A DNA stretch of 6,339 nucleotides. Origin: Acidobacteriaceae bacterium. GTDB lineage: Bacteria > Acidobacteriota > Terriglobia > Terriglobales > Acidobacteriaceae. A program made the position numbers and the translations under genes. Positions 5,006 to 6,339 of this stretch are shown here, in pieces. Each line of letters opens with the position of its first letter. Position 1 is the first letter of the stretch. The notes below the pieces were generated by a model. That model worked only from the letters and a program-made list of their open reading frames with translations, did no database searches and was not told the DNA's origin. The stretch spans positions 1 through 6,339 of the forward strand of contig JASHUR010000001.1 of assembly GCA_030039895.1 (NCBI GenBank). Reading direction: 5' to 3'.

Positions 5006-6339
5006 ATGGGTGAACGATCCCCAGACACGCTCCCATCCACGAAAGAGGCCGACGACCGGCTGGACTCGTGGAAGGAGATCGCCGCGTACCTGAACCGTGA
5101 CGTAACCACGGTCCAGCGCTGGGAGAAGCGTGAGGGGATGCCTGTACACCGGCACCAGCATGACAGGATGGGGTCGGTCTTTGCCTCGAGGGTGGAGTTG
5201 GATGCATGGACCTGCAGCCGAAGTGCAAGGGCTGCAGAGGAAAATGGGAACTCCACTGACCCATCAGGCGCTTCCGGCTCGGCCTTAAGTCCAGAGAGTC
5301 TCACTCTTCCGAAGGGCAGGACTCGATGGAGGCTCATCCTTCTGCTTGCAGCGGCTGTAGGGGTTCTGATCGCGGGTGCAATTGTATGGCTGAACCGGAG
5401 GGATTTCTTCTGGCGGAACCCGATTGCAGACGCGCGATTTCAGACGGTGACAGATTTCGCTGGAGTTGAAGAGGCTGCGGCCATATCGCGGGACGGGCAG
5501 TTTGTGGCGTTTCTGTCAGACAGGGACGGGCCGATGGATGTGTGGGTCACCCAGGTGGGATCGGGCCAATTCCACAACCTGACTCATGGAAGCGTGCAGG
5601 AGCTCGTGAATCCGTCCATTCGCACACTGGGGTTTTCGCCTGACGGCTCTCTGGTGACGTTCTGGGTCCGCAAGCCGGGCGGCAAGAACGGGGTCGATAT
5701 CAGCGTGTGGGCAGTTCCAACGCTGGGCGGGGAACCGAAACCATATCTGGAGGGCGCAGCAGAGTATGACTGGTCGCGTGACGGCTCGCGACTTGCTTAT
5801 CACACACCTGGGCCCGGAGACCCGTTGTATGTCGCGAACGGCGGCCGGGGGCCGAATGACCGGCGTATCTTTACGGCGCCCGCGGGCGAGCACTCTCACT
5901 TCCCGCTGTGGTCGCCCGATGGCGCATACGTCTACGTTGTTAAGGGCTCGCTGCCGGACAAGCTGGACATCTGGCGAATACCTTCGTCAGGGGGAACTCC
6001 GGAGCGGATTACGTCACACAATACGCGGGTCATTTATCCCGTTATGCTGAACGGACGCACGCTGATGTATCTTGCTAGCACAGCAAATGGGGCCGGGCCA
6101 TGGCTATACAGCATGGACGTAGAACACCGGATCCCACACCGCCTGACCTTCGGGGTCGATCGATATACATCGCTGGCGGCAAGCGCAGATGGCCGCCGCC
6201 TTGTTCTGACGGCAGCTAGCTCGCAGGGAACCCTGTGGCGACTACGGCTTGGCGGCTCAACCACGGGACCATCGGATGCAACGCCAACTCCGCTGATGGC
6301 TGGTCAGGGCTTTTCTCCGCGGCTATGCGGGAATTCCGT
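5006..6339 (+). CDS. Membrane protein with N-terminal HTH domain and TolB/PD40 beta-propeller (C-terminus cut by window edge)
   Basis: The frame is open from the ATG at 5006 to the window edge (444 residues). The start has AGGAG at 4995-4999 with a 6-base spacing. Residues 19-69 resemble MerR/excisionase-like winged helices: LDSWKEIAAYL, then DVTTVQRWEKREGMPVH, then SRVELDAW. A polar linker follows, then one membrane segment (about 108-128, LILLLAAAVGVLIAGAIVWL) with the HTH on the cytoplasmic side. From about 145 there are repeated blades of the PD40/TolB type: SRDGQFVAFLS (161-171), FSPDGSLVTFW (210-220), WSRDGSRLAYH (256-266), WSPDGAYVYVV (302-312) and ASADGRRLVLT (392-402), with one weaker unit near 346-357 (MLNGRTLMYLAS). 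The layout suggests a membrane-tethered one-component regulator with a sensing propeller outside, as in other acidobacterial proteins of this build. Ligand and target are unknown. Further blades or another domain may lie beyond the window. Confidence 0.9.
   Translation, partial: MGERSPDTLPSTKEADDRLDSWKEIAAYLNRDVTTVQRWEKREGMPVHRHQHDRMGSVFASRVELDAWTCSRSARAAEENGNSTDPSGASGSALSPESLTLPKGRTRWRLILLLAAAVGVLIAGAIVWLNRRDFFWRNPIADARFQTVTDFAGVEEAAAISRDGQFVAFLSDRDGPMDVWVTQVGSGQFHNLTHGSVQELVNPSIRTLGFSPDGSLVTFWVRKPGGKNGVDISVWAVPTLGGEPKPYLEGAAEYDWSRDGSRLAYHTPGPGDPLYVANGGRGPNDRRIFTAPAGEHSHFPLWSPDGAYVYVVKGSLPDKLDIWRIPSSGGTPERITSHNTRVIYPVMLNGRTLMYLASTANGAGPWLYSMDVEHRIPHRLTFGVDRYTSLAASADGRRLVLTAASSQGTLWRLRLGGSTTGPSDATPTPLMAGQGFSPRLCGNS

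Noticed and set aside
4800..5337. Minus-strand frames between 4800 and 5337
   Set aside because: They overlap the well-supported HTH-propeller gene and both promoters. Their products are S/P/R-rich with no recognisable motif.

Overview
The window reads as a piece of a GC-rich Acidobacteriota chromosome, most likely a soil-type lineage of the Acidobacteriaceae/Koribacter kind. This rests on gene content. A VWFA-related secreted protein, a short PadR regulator translationally coupled to a 'duplicated orphan' ABC permease (ADOP type), and an HTH-membrane-beta-propeller protein are all families greatly expanded in that phylum. I see no mobile element, tRNA, rRNA or CRISPR array, and no gene-free stretch longer than about 212 bases.

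Layout. (1) Positions 1-1070, minus strand: the N-terminal 356 residues of a secreted VWFA-related protein, cut by the left edge; its metal-binding MIDAS motif is degenerate. (2) Positions 1071-1167: a compact divergent control region with a sigma70-like promoter for the plus-strand operon, overlaid by three copies of a TTAGG-type half-site, a good candidate for the PadR operator. (3) Positions 1168-1509 and 1506-4157, plus strand: a 113-residue PadR regulator whose stop overlaps (ATGA) the start of an 883-residue permease made of two MacB/FtsX-type halves. No ATPase gene is present. A strong hairpin begins directly after the permease stop. (4) Positions 4233-4793, minus strand: a 186-residue exported protein of unknown function, convergent with the permease. 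(5) Positions 4794-5005: a second divergent control region with a recognisable promoter for each side and two inverted repeats. (6) Positions 5006-6339, plus strand: the first 444 residues of a membrane protein with an N-terminal MerR/excisionase-like DNA-binding domain, one membrane segment and a TolB/PD40-type beta-propeller, cut by the right edge.

How the genes may work together. PadR plus permease is a clear two-gene operon, probably autoregulated. The HTH-propeller protein has the architecture of a membrane-tethered one-component regulator. Because it is divergent from the small exported protein and shares a control region with it, it may regulate that gene or itself; this is inference from layout. 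Nothing in the sequence directly links the VWFA protein to the PadR operon beyond the shared 97-base intergenic region. All functional calls come from reading the translated sequence and recalling family features; no database search was made.
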